Of a stretch of 64,000 bases of DNA, positions 22,400-30,502 are shown piece after piece. The DNA is from JACVRW01 sp963803245. GTDB taxonomy: Bacteria > Actinomycetota > Thermoleophilia > Solirubrobacterales > Thermoleophilaceae. Each line of letters begins with the position of its first letter. Position 1 is the first letter of the stretch. Location: assembly GCA_963803245.1 (NCBI GenBank), contig CAWDLI010000018.1, positions 248,001 to 312,000 on the forward strand. Reading direction: 5' to 3'. The notes beneath the pieces are model-generated. The model saw only the letters and a program-made list of their open reading frames with translations, was not told the origin of the DNA and searched no databases. Both the position numbers and the translations under genes were made by a program.

Positions 22400-23215
22400 G
22401 TGAGACCACCCGCGGAAGCCGAGATCTCAGCGCCCGAGTTCCCGTCCGGCCTGGACTGGCTCGGCGTTCCGTTCCTGAGGATGGACCGCCTGATCGGGCA
22501 GCATGCGGTGCTCGTGGAGTTCTGGGACTTCGCCCGCGTCCACTCCCTGCGAACCCTCCCCTACCTGCGCGCCTGGCACGAGCGCTACGCCGAGGCGGGC
22601 CTCCAAGTGGTCGGCGTGCACTCCCCCGGCTACTCGTTCGGGCGCGACCGGGAGCTCGTGGAGCGCGCGGTGGAGCGCCTCGAGCTTCCCTATCCGGTGC
22701 TGCTCGATCCCGACCTCGCGGTCTGGCGCCTGTACGGGAACCGGGGCTGGCCGGGGCGCTATCTCTTCGACCGCAGGAGCCTGCTGCGCTTCGTGCACTA
22801 CGGCGAGGGCGCGTATCCGGAGACAGAGCTGGCCATCCAGGAGTGCCTGCGCGAGGTGGACTCCGAGGTGGAGCTGCCGGAGCCGCTCGAGCCGCTCAGG
22901 CCGGAGGACGCTCCCGGCGTCCTGATGGAGCCGCAGACGGCCGACATCGCCCTGCCCGCGGACCGGGAGCGGGTTGAGCTGGTGCGCGACTGGAACGAGG
23001 GAGAGGACTGGCTGGAGGCCGCCGACGCGGGGGCGGCCGCGGAGTTCACGTTCAGCGCCGGGGGCGCCTTCGCGGTCCTATCGGGGGGTGAGGTCGAGCC
23101 GGGGCTCTACGAGACCGACGGCACGGTCACCGCGGCGTCGCCGGGCCTGCGACTCCACGGCGTGCAGTTCATCCCTGCGCCGCCAGCGCCTTCCGGATCT
23201 CGCGAGGGAGCATGA
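22400..23215 (+). CDS. Thioredoxin-like (TlpA/DipZ-C type) protein lacking the CXXC motif
   Basis: 271 aa. The redoxin core resembles the C-terminal domain of DipZ: VLVEFWDFARVHSLRTLPYL, then YAEAGLQVVGVHSPGYSFGR, ELPYPVLLDPDLAVWRLYG and GWPGRYLFDRRSLLRFVHYG. Family members have two cysteines where this protein has Ala-Arg-Val-His-Ser (CINC-type position), so redox activity by that site is excluded. A C-terminal domain (~200-271) carries a beta-rich segment (AEFTFSAGGAFAVLSGGEVE). There is no signal peptide, so it appears cytoplasmic. GTG 22400 was chosen because the fold starts soon after. Its 3' end overlaps the convergent ispH gene by 47 bp. Confidence 0.75.
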   Translation: MRPPAEAEISAPEFPSGLDWLGVPFLRMDRLIGQHAVLVEFWDFARVHSLRTLPYLRAWHERYAEAGLQVVGVHSPGYSFGRDRELVERAVERLELPYPVLLDPDLAVWRLYGNRGWPGRYLFDRRSLLRFVHYGEGAYPETELAIQECLREVDSEVELPEPLEPLRPEDAPGVLMEPQTADIALPADRERVELVRDWNEGEDWLEAADAGAAAEFTFSAGGAFAVLSGGEVEPGLYETDGTVTAASPGLRLHGVQFIPAPPAPSGSREGA

Positions 23216-24128
23216 AGCGCACGTCCTCCTGCACGACCTCGAACTCCGACACGTCGCTGGTGCCGCGCTCGCGGAAGAAGTCCACCAGGCGCTGAACGAG
23301 CTCCTCGGGCGCGCTCGCGCCCGAGCTGATGCCGACCACTCGCTTGCCCTCGAGCCACTCCTCGCGTACCTCGTGCTCGTTGTCCACCAGGTGCGCGTCC
23401 GCGCCGTGGTCACGCGCGACCTCCACCAGCCGGTTCGAGTTCGACGAGTTGCGCGAGCCGATCACGAGCACGAGATCGCACTCGCGCGCCATCTGGCGGA
23501 CGGCCAGCTGGCGGTTCGTGGTCGCGTAACAGATGTCATCGCTCTTGGGCCCGGTGATGGACGGGAAGCGCTTGCGCAGCCGCTGGATGATTCGATCGGT
23601 CTCGTCGACGGAGAGCGTCGTCTGCGTGAGGTACGCAAGCCGCTCGGGATCCTCGACCTCGAGGTTGTCCACGTCCTCCTCGGTCTCGATCAGGACGAAG
23701 TGGTCGGGGGCCTCGCCCATCGTGCCCTCCACCTCCTCGTGGCCCTGGTGCCCGACGAGCACGATCGTGTAGCCCTCCGCCGCGAACTTCTTGGCCTCCA
23801 CGTGCACCTTCGTCACGAGCGGGCAGGTGGCGTCGACAGTCCTGAGGCTGCGGGCCTCGGAGTTGGCGTGCACGCTCGGCGCGACGCCGTGGGCCGAGAA
23901 CACGACCGTCTCGCCCTCCGGCACGTCCGTCTCCTCCTCCACGAACACCGCTCCCCGGGCGCGCAGCTGCTCGACCACGTGCTTGTTGTGCACGATCTCC
24001 TTGCGCACGTACACGGGCGGGCCGTAGAGCTCGAGCGCCCGCTCGACCGCCTGCACGGCGCGATCCACGCCGGCGCAATACCCGCGCGGGGCGGCGAGCA
24101 GCAGCTTCTCTGGAGTAGCGAGAGCCAT
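23169..24128 (-). CDS. ispH: IspH, HMBPP reductase of the MEP isoprenoid pathway
   Basis: 319 aa [4Fe-4S] enzyme that converts HMBPP to IPP and DMAPP, the last step of the MEP pathway. The three cluster cysteines are in PRGYCAGVDRAV, VDATCPLVTKVH and SDDICYATTNRQ. The substrate histidines and the catalytic Glu region are in SAHGVAPSV, VGHQGHEEVEGTMG and the conserved TNRQLAVRQ. The N terminus LLAAPRGYCAGVDRA is standard, so ATG 24128 is secure; TAGCCT (AGGCTA at 24138-24143) lies 9 nt upstream, pointing to a leaderless mRNA. It needs a supplied Fe-S cluster. Confidence 0.96.
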   Translation of the reverse strand: MALATPEKLLLAAPRGYCAGVDRAVQAVERALELYGPPVYVRKEIVHNKHVVEQLRARGAVFVEEETDVPEGETVVFSAHGVAPSVHANSEARSLRTVDATCPLVTKVHVEAKKFAAEGYTIVLVGHQGHEEVEGTMGEAPDHFVLIETEEDVDNLEVEDPERLAYLTQTTLSVDETDRIIQRLRKRFPSITGPKSDDICYATTNRQLAVRQMARECDLVLVIGSRNSSNSNRLVEVARDHGADAHLVDNEHEVREEWLEGKRVVGISSGASAPEELVQRLVDFFRERGTSDVSEFEVVQEDVRFMLPREIRKALAAQG

Positions 24129-24133
24129 TCGGG

Positions 24134-25013
24134 TCAGAGGCTAGCGAGCAGCCTGAGCACGGTCTCCCCCGTGACGTCGAGGCTGCGCTCGGAGACGGCG
24201 GAGAGGTCGTCGCAACGCTGGTGGAAGCAGTCGAAGTCGAAGTCGATCAGGTCGATGGAAGGGACACCCTGTTCGAGGAACGGAAGGTGGTCGTCGAGCA
24301 GGCTCCCGCCCGTCTCCGCGGGGAACGCGCCGGCCGTTCCGACCCGCCGCGCCGCGGCGCGGAGGCGTCCCCAGAGCTCGGCGTCCGAGGTGCCCTCGCG
24401 CGGTATGCGCAGCCGCCGGTCGCCAACGAAGTCGAGGAGCACCATCGCCCGCGCGTCCCGGTAGCGGCGGGCGGCGACCTTGCTGCCCCGGAGGCCCTTC
24501 TGGGCGAACAGCTCGTCCGGCGTGCCGCGCGGGCTCTCCTCGCCGTCGAAGAGCACGACGACGACGGTACGCCGGAGGCTGCGCGGGCGGATCGTGCGGG
24601 CCAGCTGCACCGCGACGGCGGTGCCCGAGGCACCGTCGTTGGCGCCCACGAAGCCGGGGCTGTCCTTCGTGTCGTAGTGCGCGCCGAGCACCACGAACCC
24701 CTTCCCATGGCCCTGCACGCGGCCGACGACGTTGCGGAGGCCGCCGGGCACAGCCTGGTAGCGGCCCTCCGGGAGAAGCCGCCTGAGCCGTCGCGGCCAG
24801 GCGCCGCGACTTGCGCGAGCCGGCCGGCCGCGGCCCCATCTCGACCTGCTCCCGCAGCAGGCTGTAGGCGGCCGCGGAATCGAAGCGGTCCACGTGCGGG
24901 CGCGCGGGCGCCGCGGACGAGGTCTCGTCGTCACCGCAACCGCTTGCCGCCGGCACGAGCGCGGCCGCGACGAGCAACAGCGGAAGACCGGCGGTCGGAA
25001 TGAACCGCTTCAT
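24134..25013 (-). pseudogene. M28-family peptidase lipoprotein interrupted by a frameshift
   Basis: The N-terminal part (MKRFIPTAGLPLLLVAAALV with lipobox AASGC, then EMGPRPAGSRKSRRLA) is read in one frame from ATG 25013. The M28 zinc-peptidase body is in another frame: GFVVLGAHYDTKDSPGFVGA, NDGASGTAVAVQLAR, LFDGEESPRGTPDE and LLDDHLPFLEQGVPSIDLID. These give H-x-D, D, E-E, D and H metal/catalytic residues, all intact. The switch lies at about 24795-24815, where GCGCCTGGCCGCGACGGC leaves the reading frame. A one-base insertion or two-base loss would restore a full-length secreted aminopeptidase-like lipoprotein. Either the strain has a recent frameshift or the GC-rich stretch holds a sequencing error; intact catalytic residues favour the latter or a very recent event. 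Confidence 0.75.
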
Positions 25014-25059
25014 GCGGCAATTGTGGCGAGCGGCTCGGTCCCCGGGTAGGCTCCGCCCC

Positions 25060-26583
25060 GTGGACAAGCAGGCTCACAGGTCCCGTCTGACCGCCATCGA
25101 CGCGTCGTTCCTGCACCAGGAGAAGCAGTCGTCGCACATGCACGTGGGCGCTCTCGTGACCTTTGAGGGCCCGCCACCGGCGCGCGAGGCGTTCATCTCG
25201 CACATCGACGCCAGGCTGGGCCTGATCCCGCGCTACCGCCAGCGCCTGGCGTTCCCGCCGCTCGAGCTCGGCCGGCCGTTCTGGGTGGACGACCCGAGCT
25301 TCAACCTGCACTACCACGTGCGCCACACCGCGCTGCCGCGGCCGGGCAGCGACGAGCAGCTGCGCGAGCTCACGGGCCGCATCTTCTCCCAGCGGCTGGA
25401 TCGCTCGAAGCCCCTGTGGGAGCTGTGGATCGTCCAGGGACTCGAGCGCAACCGGTTCGCGCTGATCTCGAAGACGCACCACGCGCTGGTGGACGGCGTC
25501 GCGGGCGTGGACATCGCCACGGTCCTGTTCGACCTCTCCCCGGTGCCTCCGGAGGATCCCCCGGAGGACCACTGGACCCCCGAGCCCGAGCCGTCGGACG
25601 TGGAGCTGGCTGCCGAGGGCGTCAAGGGCCTCGTCCGCACGCCCTTCGAGGTGGCGGGTCGCGCTCTCGGGGCGCTGGGCCGCCCCGGCCGCTCGGTCGA
25701 GCAGCTGCGCGAGGCGGCCGAGGGAATCGGCGAGATCGTGTGGGCGGGCATGAACCCGGCCCCCGACGTGCCCCTCAACGTGCCGATCGGCCCGCACCGG
25801 AGGGTCTGGTGGGTCGAGAGCCGGCTGAGCGACTTCAAGGCGATCAAGGACGTCCTCGGGGGCACGGTCAACGACGTGGTGCTCGCGATCGTGGCGGGCG
25901 CGCTCGGGCGCTGGCTGCGTGGGCGCGGCGTGCGCACCGAGGGTCTCGAGCTGCGTGCGCTGGTGCCGGTGTCGATCCGCGCCGCCGACGAGCACGGCTC
26001 CCTCGGCAACCGGATCGCGGCCATGCGCGGCCCGCTGCCCGTCTACGCGGACGATCCGGTCGAGCGGCTGCGCCTCGTGCGCGCCGGCATGTCGGACCTG
26101 AAGGAGTCGAAGCAGGCGCTCGGCGCCGAGGTGATCGCAGGGCTCACGGGGTTCGCCCCGCCGACGCTGCTGGCGCAGGCCTCGCGGCTCAACTTCTCCA
26201 CGCGCCTCTTCAACCTGATCGTGACCAACGTGCCGGGACCGCAGTTCCCGCTCTACATCCTCGGGCGTGAGATGGAATCGATCGTGCCGATCGCGTTCCT
26301 GCCCGAGAACCACGCGATGGCCATCGCGATCATGAGCTACAACGGCAAGCTCCACTTCGGCCTGCTCGGCGACTACGACGCCATGGGCGACCTCGAGACG
26401 TTCGGGGGCCACCTCGAGGACTGCCTCGCGGAGTTGCTCAAGACCGCCAAGAAGAAGTCTGCCGGATCCAGGCCCGCTGCCGGGAGCAACGGAGGGCGCA
26501 AGCCCGCCGCGGGGCGCAAGGCCGGCACGCGCAGGCCGGCTTCGGCAGAGGCCCGCTCCAGCGGCAGCGAGAGCTCGGACTAG
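25060..26583 (+). CDS. Wax ester synthase/diacylglycerol acyltransferase (WS/DGAT)
   Basis: 507 aa. Catalytic motif SKTHHALVDGVAGVDI (HHxxxDG). N-terminal LTAIDASFLHQEKQSSHMHV and NDVVLAIVAGALGRWLRG plus LVPVSIRA and IVTNVPGPQFPLYILG are WS/DGAT signatures. It esterifies acyl-CoA to fatty alcohol or diacylglycerol for storage lipid. The last ~50 residues are a Lys/Ala/Gly/Arg-rich tail (TAKKKSAGSRPAAG and GRKPAAGRKAGTRR) like histone H1 tails, possibly for nucleic-acid or surface binding. GTG 25060 with TAGGCT (25047-25052) 7 nt upstream. The 4-bp overlap with the next minus-strand gene means the genes converge. Confidence 0.9.
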   Translation: MDKQAHRSRLTAIDASFLHQEKQSSHMHVGALVTFEGPPPAREAFISHIDARLGLIPRYRQRLAFPPLELGRPFWVDDPSFNLHYHVRHTALPRPGSDEQLRELTGRIFSQRLDRSKPLWELWIVQGLERNRFALISKTHHALVDGVAGVDIATVLFDLSPVPPEDPPEDHWTPEPEPSDVELAAEGVKGLVRTPFEVAGRALGALGRPGRSVEQLREAAEGIGEIVWAGMNPAPDVPLNVPIGPHRRVWWVESRLSDFKAIKDVLGGTVNDVVLAIVAGALGRWLRGRGVRTEGLELRALVPVSIRAADEHGSLGNRIAAMRGPLPVYADDPVERLRLVRAGMSDLKESKQALGAEVIAGLTGFAPPTLLAQASRLNFSTRLFNLIVTNVPGPQFPLYILGREMESIVPIAFLPENHAMAIAIMSYNGKLHFGLLGDYDAMGDLETFGGHLEDCLAELLKTAKKKSAGSRPAAGSNGGRKPAAGRKAGTRRPASAEARSSGSESSD

Positions 26584-27347
26584 CCCGAAGCCGCGGCCGC
26601 GGGGGCACGGTGCTCCGCCGCCAGGCCCCGAGCCAGCTCGAGCGTCCGCTCGTCGAGCTCGGCTGGCACCAGATCGCGCTCGCGCGCGTACTCGGCGAGC
26701 AGCGCGTCGCGCACCCGCTCCCACGTGACTCCGGGGGCCTCAGCCGCCACCTCGCCCGTCGTCGCCGGATCCCAGTCGAGGCCTAGCGCCGCGTAGACGG
26801 GCAGGAGCACCTCGCGCACCCGGGCGGCGTCACTCACCACGATCACGGAGCCCACGTGGGCCGCGCCGGCGATCAGGCGCTGCCCCACGCCGCCGAGCTT
26901 CCGCTCTCCGCGCGCGCTCACGCTGTAGGTGCCCGGGCAGTACTCGCCCTGCACCTCCCCCACCCGGGCGTCCACTCCGAGCCCGCTCAGCGCGCGGGCC
27001 AGCAGGTTGGCCGTGAGCTCGAACCGCTGTCTGATCCCGGCACGCGGGGTGGCCTCGGGCACCGCGTGGGCAATCCCGATCGTCCCCTCGTGGAACACGG
27101 CGGCGCGCCCGCCCGCGAGCCGCAGGACCGCCTCGAAGCCCTGCCCGCGGGCCGCGGTCACGGCACCGGCGTAGCCGGCGGCCACGGCGTCCTGCTTGCC
27201 GAACGCCACCATTCGCGGAGGCCGTGCGAGGCGAAGGGTCTCCGGGAGCTCTCCCGCGCCCACGCGCACGAGGAGCGCCCGCCACGTGGCGATCTCGAGG
27301 ACGGGATCCCCGAGCGGGGGCGCGTCTATGACGTGGAGCCGGCTCAG
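26580..27347 (-). CDS. Lipoate-protein ligase A-like protein
   Basis: About 255 aa in the BPL/LplA/LipB fold: EIATWRALLVRVGAGELPET, RPPRMVAFGKQDAVAAGY, EAVLRLAGGRAAVFHEGTIG (the lipoyl-AMP binding RxxGGxxVxH-like element) and ARGERKLGGVGQRLIAGAAH (catalytic lysine region). It attaches lipoate or octanoate to carrier domains. The first GTG is at 27269, but conserved residues extend upstream to DPVLEIATWRALL. The only start-like codon there is CTG at 27347, 1 nt after the DUF59 stop. I therefore infer a CTG start with re-initiation. Restricting the start to GTG would give 229 aa and lose a conserved strand. Upstream DUF59 and lplA form one operon. Confidence 0.78.
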   Translation of the reverse strand: MSRLHVIDAPPLGDPVLEIATWRALLVRVGAGELPETLRLARPPRMVAFGKQDAVAAGYAGAVTAARGQGFEAVLRLAGGRAAVFHEGTIGIAHAVPEATPRAGIRQRFELTANLLARALSGLGVDARVGEVQGEYCPGTYSVSARGERKLGGVGQRLIAGAAHVGSVIVVSDAARVREVLLPVYAALGLDWDPATTGEVAAEAPGVTWERVRDALLAEYARERDLVPAELDERTLELARGLAAEHRAPAAAASG

Positions 27348-27348
27348 G

Positions 27349-27645
27349 TCAGTAGCCGAGGGCGAACTTCGCGTCCTCGCTCATCCTGTCCGGCGTCCAG
27401 GCCGGGGTGAACGTCATCTTGGGATAGACGTTCGACACGCCGTCGAGCTCGCTCACGAACTCCTCGATCTGCTCCGACACCTGCGGGCCGATCGGACATC
27501 CGGGCGACGTGAGCGAGAAGCTGACGAACACCTCGCCCTCCTCGACCTCCACCTCGTAGATGAGGCCCAGCTCCACGAAGTCGAGCCCCAACTCGGGATC
27601 GATCACGTTGGTCAGGGCGTCTCGGACTTCGTCCACTGAGGGCAT
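27349..27645 (-). CDS. DUF59/MIP18-like (SufT/PaaD-type) Fe-S maturation protein
   Basis: 98 aa. VRDALTNVIDPELGLDFVEL is the DPE(L/I) motif of MIP18/SufT proteins; SFSLTSPGCPIGPQVSEQ holds the invariant cysteine (TSPGCP). Such proteins assist late Fe-S cluster transfer to clients. SufT usually ends the suf operon, but here it lies 16 kb away with lplA. Lipoyl synthase is Fe-S dependent, so a lipoate connection is plausible but unproven. ATG 27645 was chosen over an upstream ATG because it starts the conserved helix; the divergent fxsA gene begins 28 bp away. Confidence 0.85.
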   Translation of the reverse strand: MPSVDEVRDALTNVIDPELGLDFVELGLIYEVEVEEGEVFVSFSLTSPGCPIGPQVSEQIEEFVSELDGVSNVYPKMTFTPAWTPDRMSEDAKFALGY

Positions 27646-27673
27646 GGGTCCAAGGTTAGTAGGGTCAGCTGCC

Positions 27674-28132
27674 ATGTTCGTCGTAGTCCTGTTCCTGGTC
27701 TTCCTGGTGCTTCCGCTCGCGGAGCTGTACGTGATCATCCAGGTGGGAGGCGCGATCGGGATCGGATGGACGCTGCTGCTCCTGCTGGCCGACTCGATCC
27801 TCGGAGCGGTCCTGCTGCGCTCGCAGAGCCGGACGGTCTGGCGGCGCTTCAACCTCGCGCTCGCCGAGGGACGGATGCCCCACCGCGAGGTGCTCGACGG
27901 CGCCCTGGTCATCCTCGGTGGAGCCTTCCTGCTCACGCCCGGCTTCATCACCGACGTGTTCGGCGTTCTGCTGCTGCTCCCGCCCACCCGGGCGATCGGC
28001 CGCCGGCTGATCATGAGCCGGCTGGGACGGCAGGTGACCGTGCGGGTCACGGGCGCCGGCCGCCCGCGGCACTACGACGTGGACGGCACCGCGAGCGAGT
28101 ACGAACGCCCGCCCGGACGGCTCGAGCAGTGA
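27674..28132 (+). CDS. fxsA: FxsA-family membrane protein
   Basis: 152 aa. Two N-terminal membrane segments (FVVVLFLVFLVLPLAELYVI and IGIGWTLLLLLADSILGAVL), then RRFNLALAEGRMPHREVLDG and a third segment (ILGGAFLLTPGFITDVFGVL) give the standard FxsA topology, with a basic cytoplasmic tail. E. coli FxsA is linked to phage exclusion; the general function is unknown. TAGGGT (27660-27665) lies 8 nt from ATG 27674. It overlaps the next gene by GTGA. Confidence 0.86.
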   Translation: MFVVVLFLVFLVLPLAELYVIIQVGGAIGIGWTLLLLLADSILGAVLLRSQSRTVWRRFNLALAEGRMPHREVLDGALVILGGAFLLTPGFITDVFGVLLLLPPTRAIGRRLIMSRLGRQVTVRVTGAGRPRHYDVDGTASEYERPPGRLEQ

Positions 28133-28836
28133 GCGCCCCGGCGCTCGCCGTCGCCTTCTACGACCACGCCCGCGAGCTCTACGGAAGCGCGCGCTCGGGG
28201 GCGACGGTGCTCTTCGAGGGACGCCGGCCGACGGTCCTGCCGGAGGGCCCGGCGGTGGAGGCCGTGGGCGGAGGCTGGACAGTCCAGCTCACGGGCCGGC
28301 TCGTGCTCGAGTTCGAGCCGGTCTCACCGGAGGCCGACCTCGGCGGCGTGGCCGCCACGATCTGCACGGTGCGCGGCGAGGTCGCCGGCCGGCGCGTGGA
28401 GTGCATGGGCACTGTGGCCGAGACGCGCTCATTGCCGGAGTGGGAGAAGCTGGACGCGCTGCGCACGATCTCGGCGCTGGCCGACGAGCAGCATGGCGTC
28501 GTCGCTCTGGGAAGCCGCCCGCGCGGCGCGCGCGGCCACGACGAGGAGGTCGTGACCGCCCGCCTGCTCGACGAAGGGCGGCTTCTCGAGGTGGAGACCG
28601 CCCGAATCTCGACCGTCTACGACGGCGGCGGGCGCCAGCGCAGCGCCGGCCTCGAGCTCTGGATCCCCGGTGAGGAGTTTGCCCGGCGCGGCTCGGGGGT
28701 CGTGCTCGCCGGGTCCTCGATGGACCTCGACGGCGTGCACGTGCACGCCGCGATCTTCCGCTGGCGGCTCGACGGGCGCGACGCCACGGGCGCCTACGAG
28801 CTGATGGTGCGCTCCGATCCACCCACGGCCGCGTGA
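28129..28836 (+). CDS. Conserved hypothetical protein
   Basis: 235 aa soluble protein. Beta-rich with internal symmetry: GATVLFEGRRPTVLPEGP, GGWTVQLTGRLVLEFEPVSP, VAATICTVRGEVAGRRVECM and, in the second half, GRQRSAGLELWIPGEEF. The layout suggests a two-repeat barrel or jelly roll. No catalytic motif or metal site is obvious. It is co-translated in an operon with fxsA (GTGA overlap) and the HAD phosphatase (GTGA overlap). I do not recognise the family. Confidence 0.7.
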   Translation: MSAPALAVAFYDHARELYGSARSGATVLFEGRRPTVLPEGPAVEAVGGGWTVQLTGRLVLEFEPVSPEADLGGVAATICTVRGEVAGRRVECMGTVAETRSLPEWEKLDALRTISALADEQHGVVALGSRPRGARGHDEEVVTARLLDEGRLLEVETARISTVYDGGGRQRSAGLELWIPGEEFARRGSGVVLAGSSMDLDGVHVHAAIFRWRLDGRDATGAYELMVRSDPPTAA

Positions 28837-29456
28837 GAAGCGCGTTCATCTCCGACTTCGGAGGTGTGCTCACCTCTCCGCTGTCGGAGGGCTTCCTGGC
28901 CTACCAGGAGGAGTCGAAGGTCTCGCTCGAGGAGCTCGGCCGGGCGATGGCGCGCGCCACCGAGACGCACGGCGAGCACCCGCTGTACGTCCTGGAGCGC
29001 GGTGAGATCAGCGAGCGCGAGTTCGCCGACCGGCTCGAGCGCGAGCTCCCCGGCGGCTTCAGCCTGACGCGGCTGCGAGAGGTCTACTTCGAGCGGCTCG
29101 TGCCCAACGCCGAGATGATCGCCTTCGCGCGCGAGCTGCGCGAGCGCGGGCTGCGCACCGCCCTGCTGACCAACAACGTGCGCGAGTGGGAACCGCTCTG
29201 GCGCGCCAAGCTCCCCGAGCTGGACGAGATCTTCGAGCTGGTGGTCGACTCGGCGTTCGTGGGGCTGCGCAAGCCGGATCCGCGGATCTACGAGCTGACG
29301 CTGGAGCGCATGGGGACCGTGGCGAGCGAGTGCGTCTTCCTCGACGACCTCGAGGTCAACTGCGAGGCCGCCCGCGCGCTCGGGATGGCGGCGGTCCGCT
29401 TCGAGGAGACGGGCCGCGCGATCGAGGAGATCGAGGCGGCGCTGGCCGCGCCCTAG
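28833..29456 (+). CDS. HAD-family phosphatase, epoxide-hydrolase-N type
   Basis: 207 aa. Motif I is FISDFGGVLTSPL, with nucleophile Asp and Gly instead of the usual second Asp, as in the DFGGVL subgroup of soluble epoxide hydrolase N domains and YihX relatives. Motif II lies at TALLTNNVRE, motif III at GLRKPDPRIYELTLERMG, and motif IV at CVFLDDLEVNCEAARALG. Such enzymes dephosphorylate small sugars or glucose-1-phosphate; the substrate is unknown. GTG 28833 overlaps the upstream gene. It is the last gene of the fxsA operon. Confidence 0.86.
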   Translation: MRSAFISDFGGVLTSPLSEGFLAYQEESKVSLEELGRAMARATETHGEHPLYVLERGEISEREFADRLERELPGGFSLTRLREVYFERLVPNAEMIAFARELRERGLRTALLTNNVREWEPLWRAKLPELDEIFELVVDSAFVGLRKPDPRIYELTLERMGTVASECVFLDDLEVNCEAARALGMAAVRFEETGRAIEEIEAALAAP

Positions 29457-29585
29457 ACGCCCGTCCCCGACGCCAGTTCGTCACATCCCCCGTGCAGTGC
29501 CGTGGCGCTCGGAGCGTCAGGCTTGGGGTCCGTGCGAACTCTGTCTGGATCTACGCCCACCCCCCGGGCGCAGGACCCGACAGTC

Positions 29586-30194
29586 CTAGCGCTGCTGTGC
29601 CAGCGCGGCCATGCTCATGCGCATGGCCGCCTGGGCGCGCTCGACGCCCAGCCGCTGGTGGATCCGGTAGCTCTCCCAGGCGGGCCAGGCGGCGGCGGCC
29701 ACCATCGCCGCCTTGACCGTGGCGCGCGTGGACTCGGGCATCTCGGCCAGCTCGCGCGCGAAGACCTTCTCCACCTCACGCGCCTTGGCGCGCCGGGTCG
29801 CGTCGAGCCACCCGGCGATCGTCTCGGACTCGTGCTCGCGCAGCAGCGCCGCGCGCCGCACCCCGGTCACGCGCTCCAGAAGGCTCACCCGCTGCGCGAC
29901 GAATGCGTCCAGGCGCTCCTCGAACGGAAGATCCGGATCCACCGGGTGGAGGGTCGGCATGATGCGCTCGTACTGGCGCACCGCCACCGTCGAGAAGAGC
30001 GCCTCACGGTCGCCGAAATGCTGGAAGATCGAGCGCTCGGACACGTGCGCGCGCTCCGCCACGCGCTCCGCCGTCGGGCTCAGCTCGCCCTCCTCGAGCA
30101 GCGCCAGCAGCGCTGTGACCACGGCCTCGCGCGTGCGTTCGGCGCGGACCGTGCGGCCGTCACGCGGGGGTGTGACCGGTGTCGAGATTTGCAC
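29586..30194 (-). CDS. TetR-family transcriptional regulator
   Basis: About 202 aa. The TetR helix-turn-helix is clear: TREAVVTALLALLEEGELSP, TAERVAERAHVSERSIFQHF and GDREALFSTVAVRQYERI. The ligand domain follows with no recognised ligand. The open frame extends to 30245 but would read through an A8 tract; I chose GTG 30194 just after TATCCT. The A8/T8 inverted repeat begins 7 bp upstream. The true start could be several codons later. The 129 bp between the HAD gene and this gene's end show nothing further. Confidence 0.75.
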   Translation of the reverse strand: MQISTPVTPPRDGRTVRAERTREAVVTALLALLEEGELSPTAERVAERAHVSERSIFQHFGDREALFSTVAVRQYERIMPTLHPVDPDLPFEERLDAFVAQRVSLLERVTGVRRAALLREHESETIAGWLDATRRAKAREVEKVFARELAEMPESTRATVKAAMVAAAAWPAWESYRIHQRLGVERAQAAMRMSMAALAQQR

Positions 30195-30200
30195 AGGATA

Positions 30201-30314
30201 TTTTTTTTCAACGCGACTGCAACTTCCCCGGCACAGAAATGACATCGGGGCGCACCCGGCCGAGCCGGCTGCTTCCGCTCAGGAGGGGCCGTATTGCAAC
30301 CGCGAGAAAAAAAA
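30201..30314. repeat. A8/T8 inverted repeat flanking a palindromic repeat
   Basis: Left arm 30201-30221 (TTTTTTTTC then CGCG and TGCAA) pairs with right arm 30294-30314 (TTGCAACCGCGAG then AAAAAAAA) with few mismatches. The 72-bp centre contains repeat copy 1. The layout looks like a degenerate miniature inverted-repeat element, but I see no target-site duplication or transposase. Confidence 0.5.
30241..30278 (+). repeat. 38-nt palindromic dispersed repeat, copy 1
   Basis: Begins GACATCGGGGCGCACCCGGC, ends GCTGCTTCCGC. Core palindrome CACCCGGC / GCCGGCTG. Copy 2 lies at 30503-30539 in the same orientation and copy 3 at 44685-44722 on the minus strand, inside coding sequence. Confidence 0.7.
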
Positions 30315-30483
30315 ACGAGACGCGGACCGTGCGCTTGAGGAGCGCGCCCACGTCGGCCGAAGCCGGCGGGTCGCGCGGCGGGCCTCACACCTCGTGGCCT
30401 CGCTCTTTGCGCATTGAGTCCGCGTCTCTGGAGCTAGTAGAACATCGCCGAAAGGCGGGGTCAAGGGGGAACCGTCAGACCAT

Positions 30484-30498
30484 CCCGCACCTTGCGGG
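30484..30498. terminator. Small hairpin beside repeat copy 2
   Basis: CCCGC (30484-30488), loop ACCTT, GCGGG (30494-30498), followed by AAAAGA on the plus strand. On the minus strand it follows TCTTTT, so together with repeat copy 2 it may end the PPOX-gene transcript. Confidence 0.4.
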
Positions 30499-30502
30499 AA
30501 AA

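Noticed and set aside
29457..29585. Possible third copy of the 47-bp palindrome between the HAD and TetR genes
   Set aside because: Only short GC stretches match; neither the CGCTGCGTCA outer arm nor the inner arms are present.
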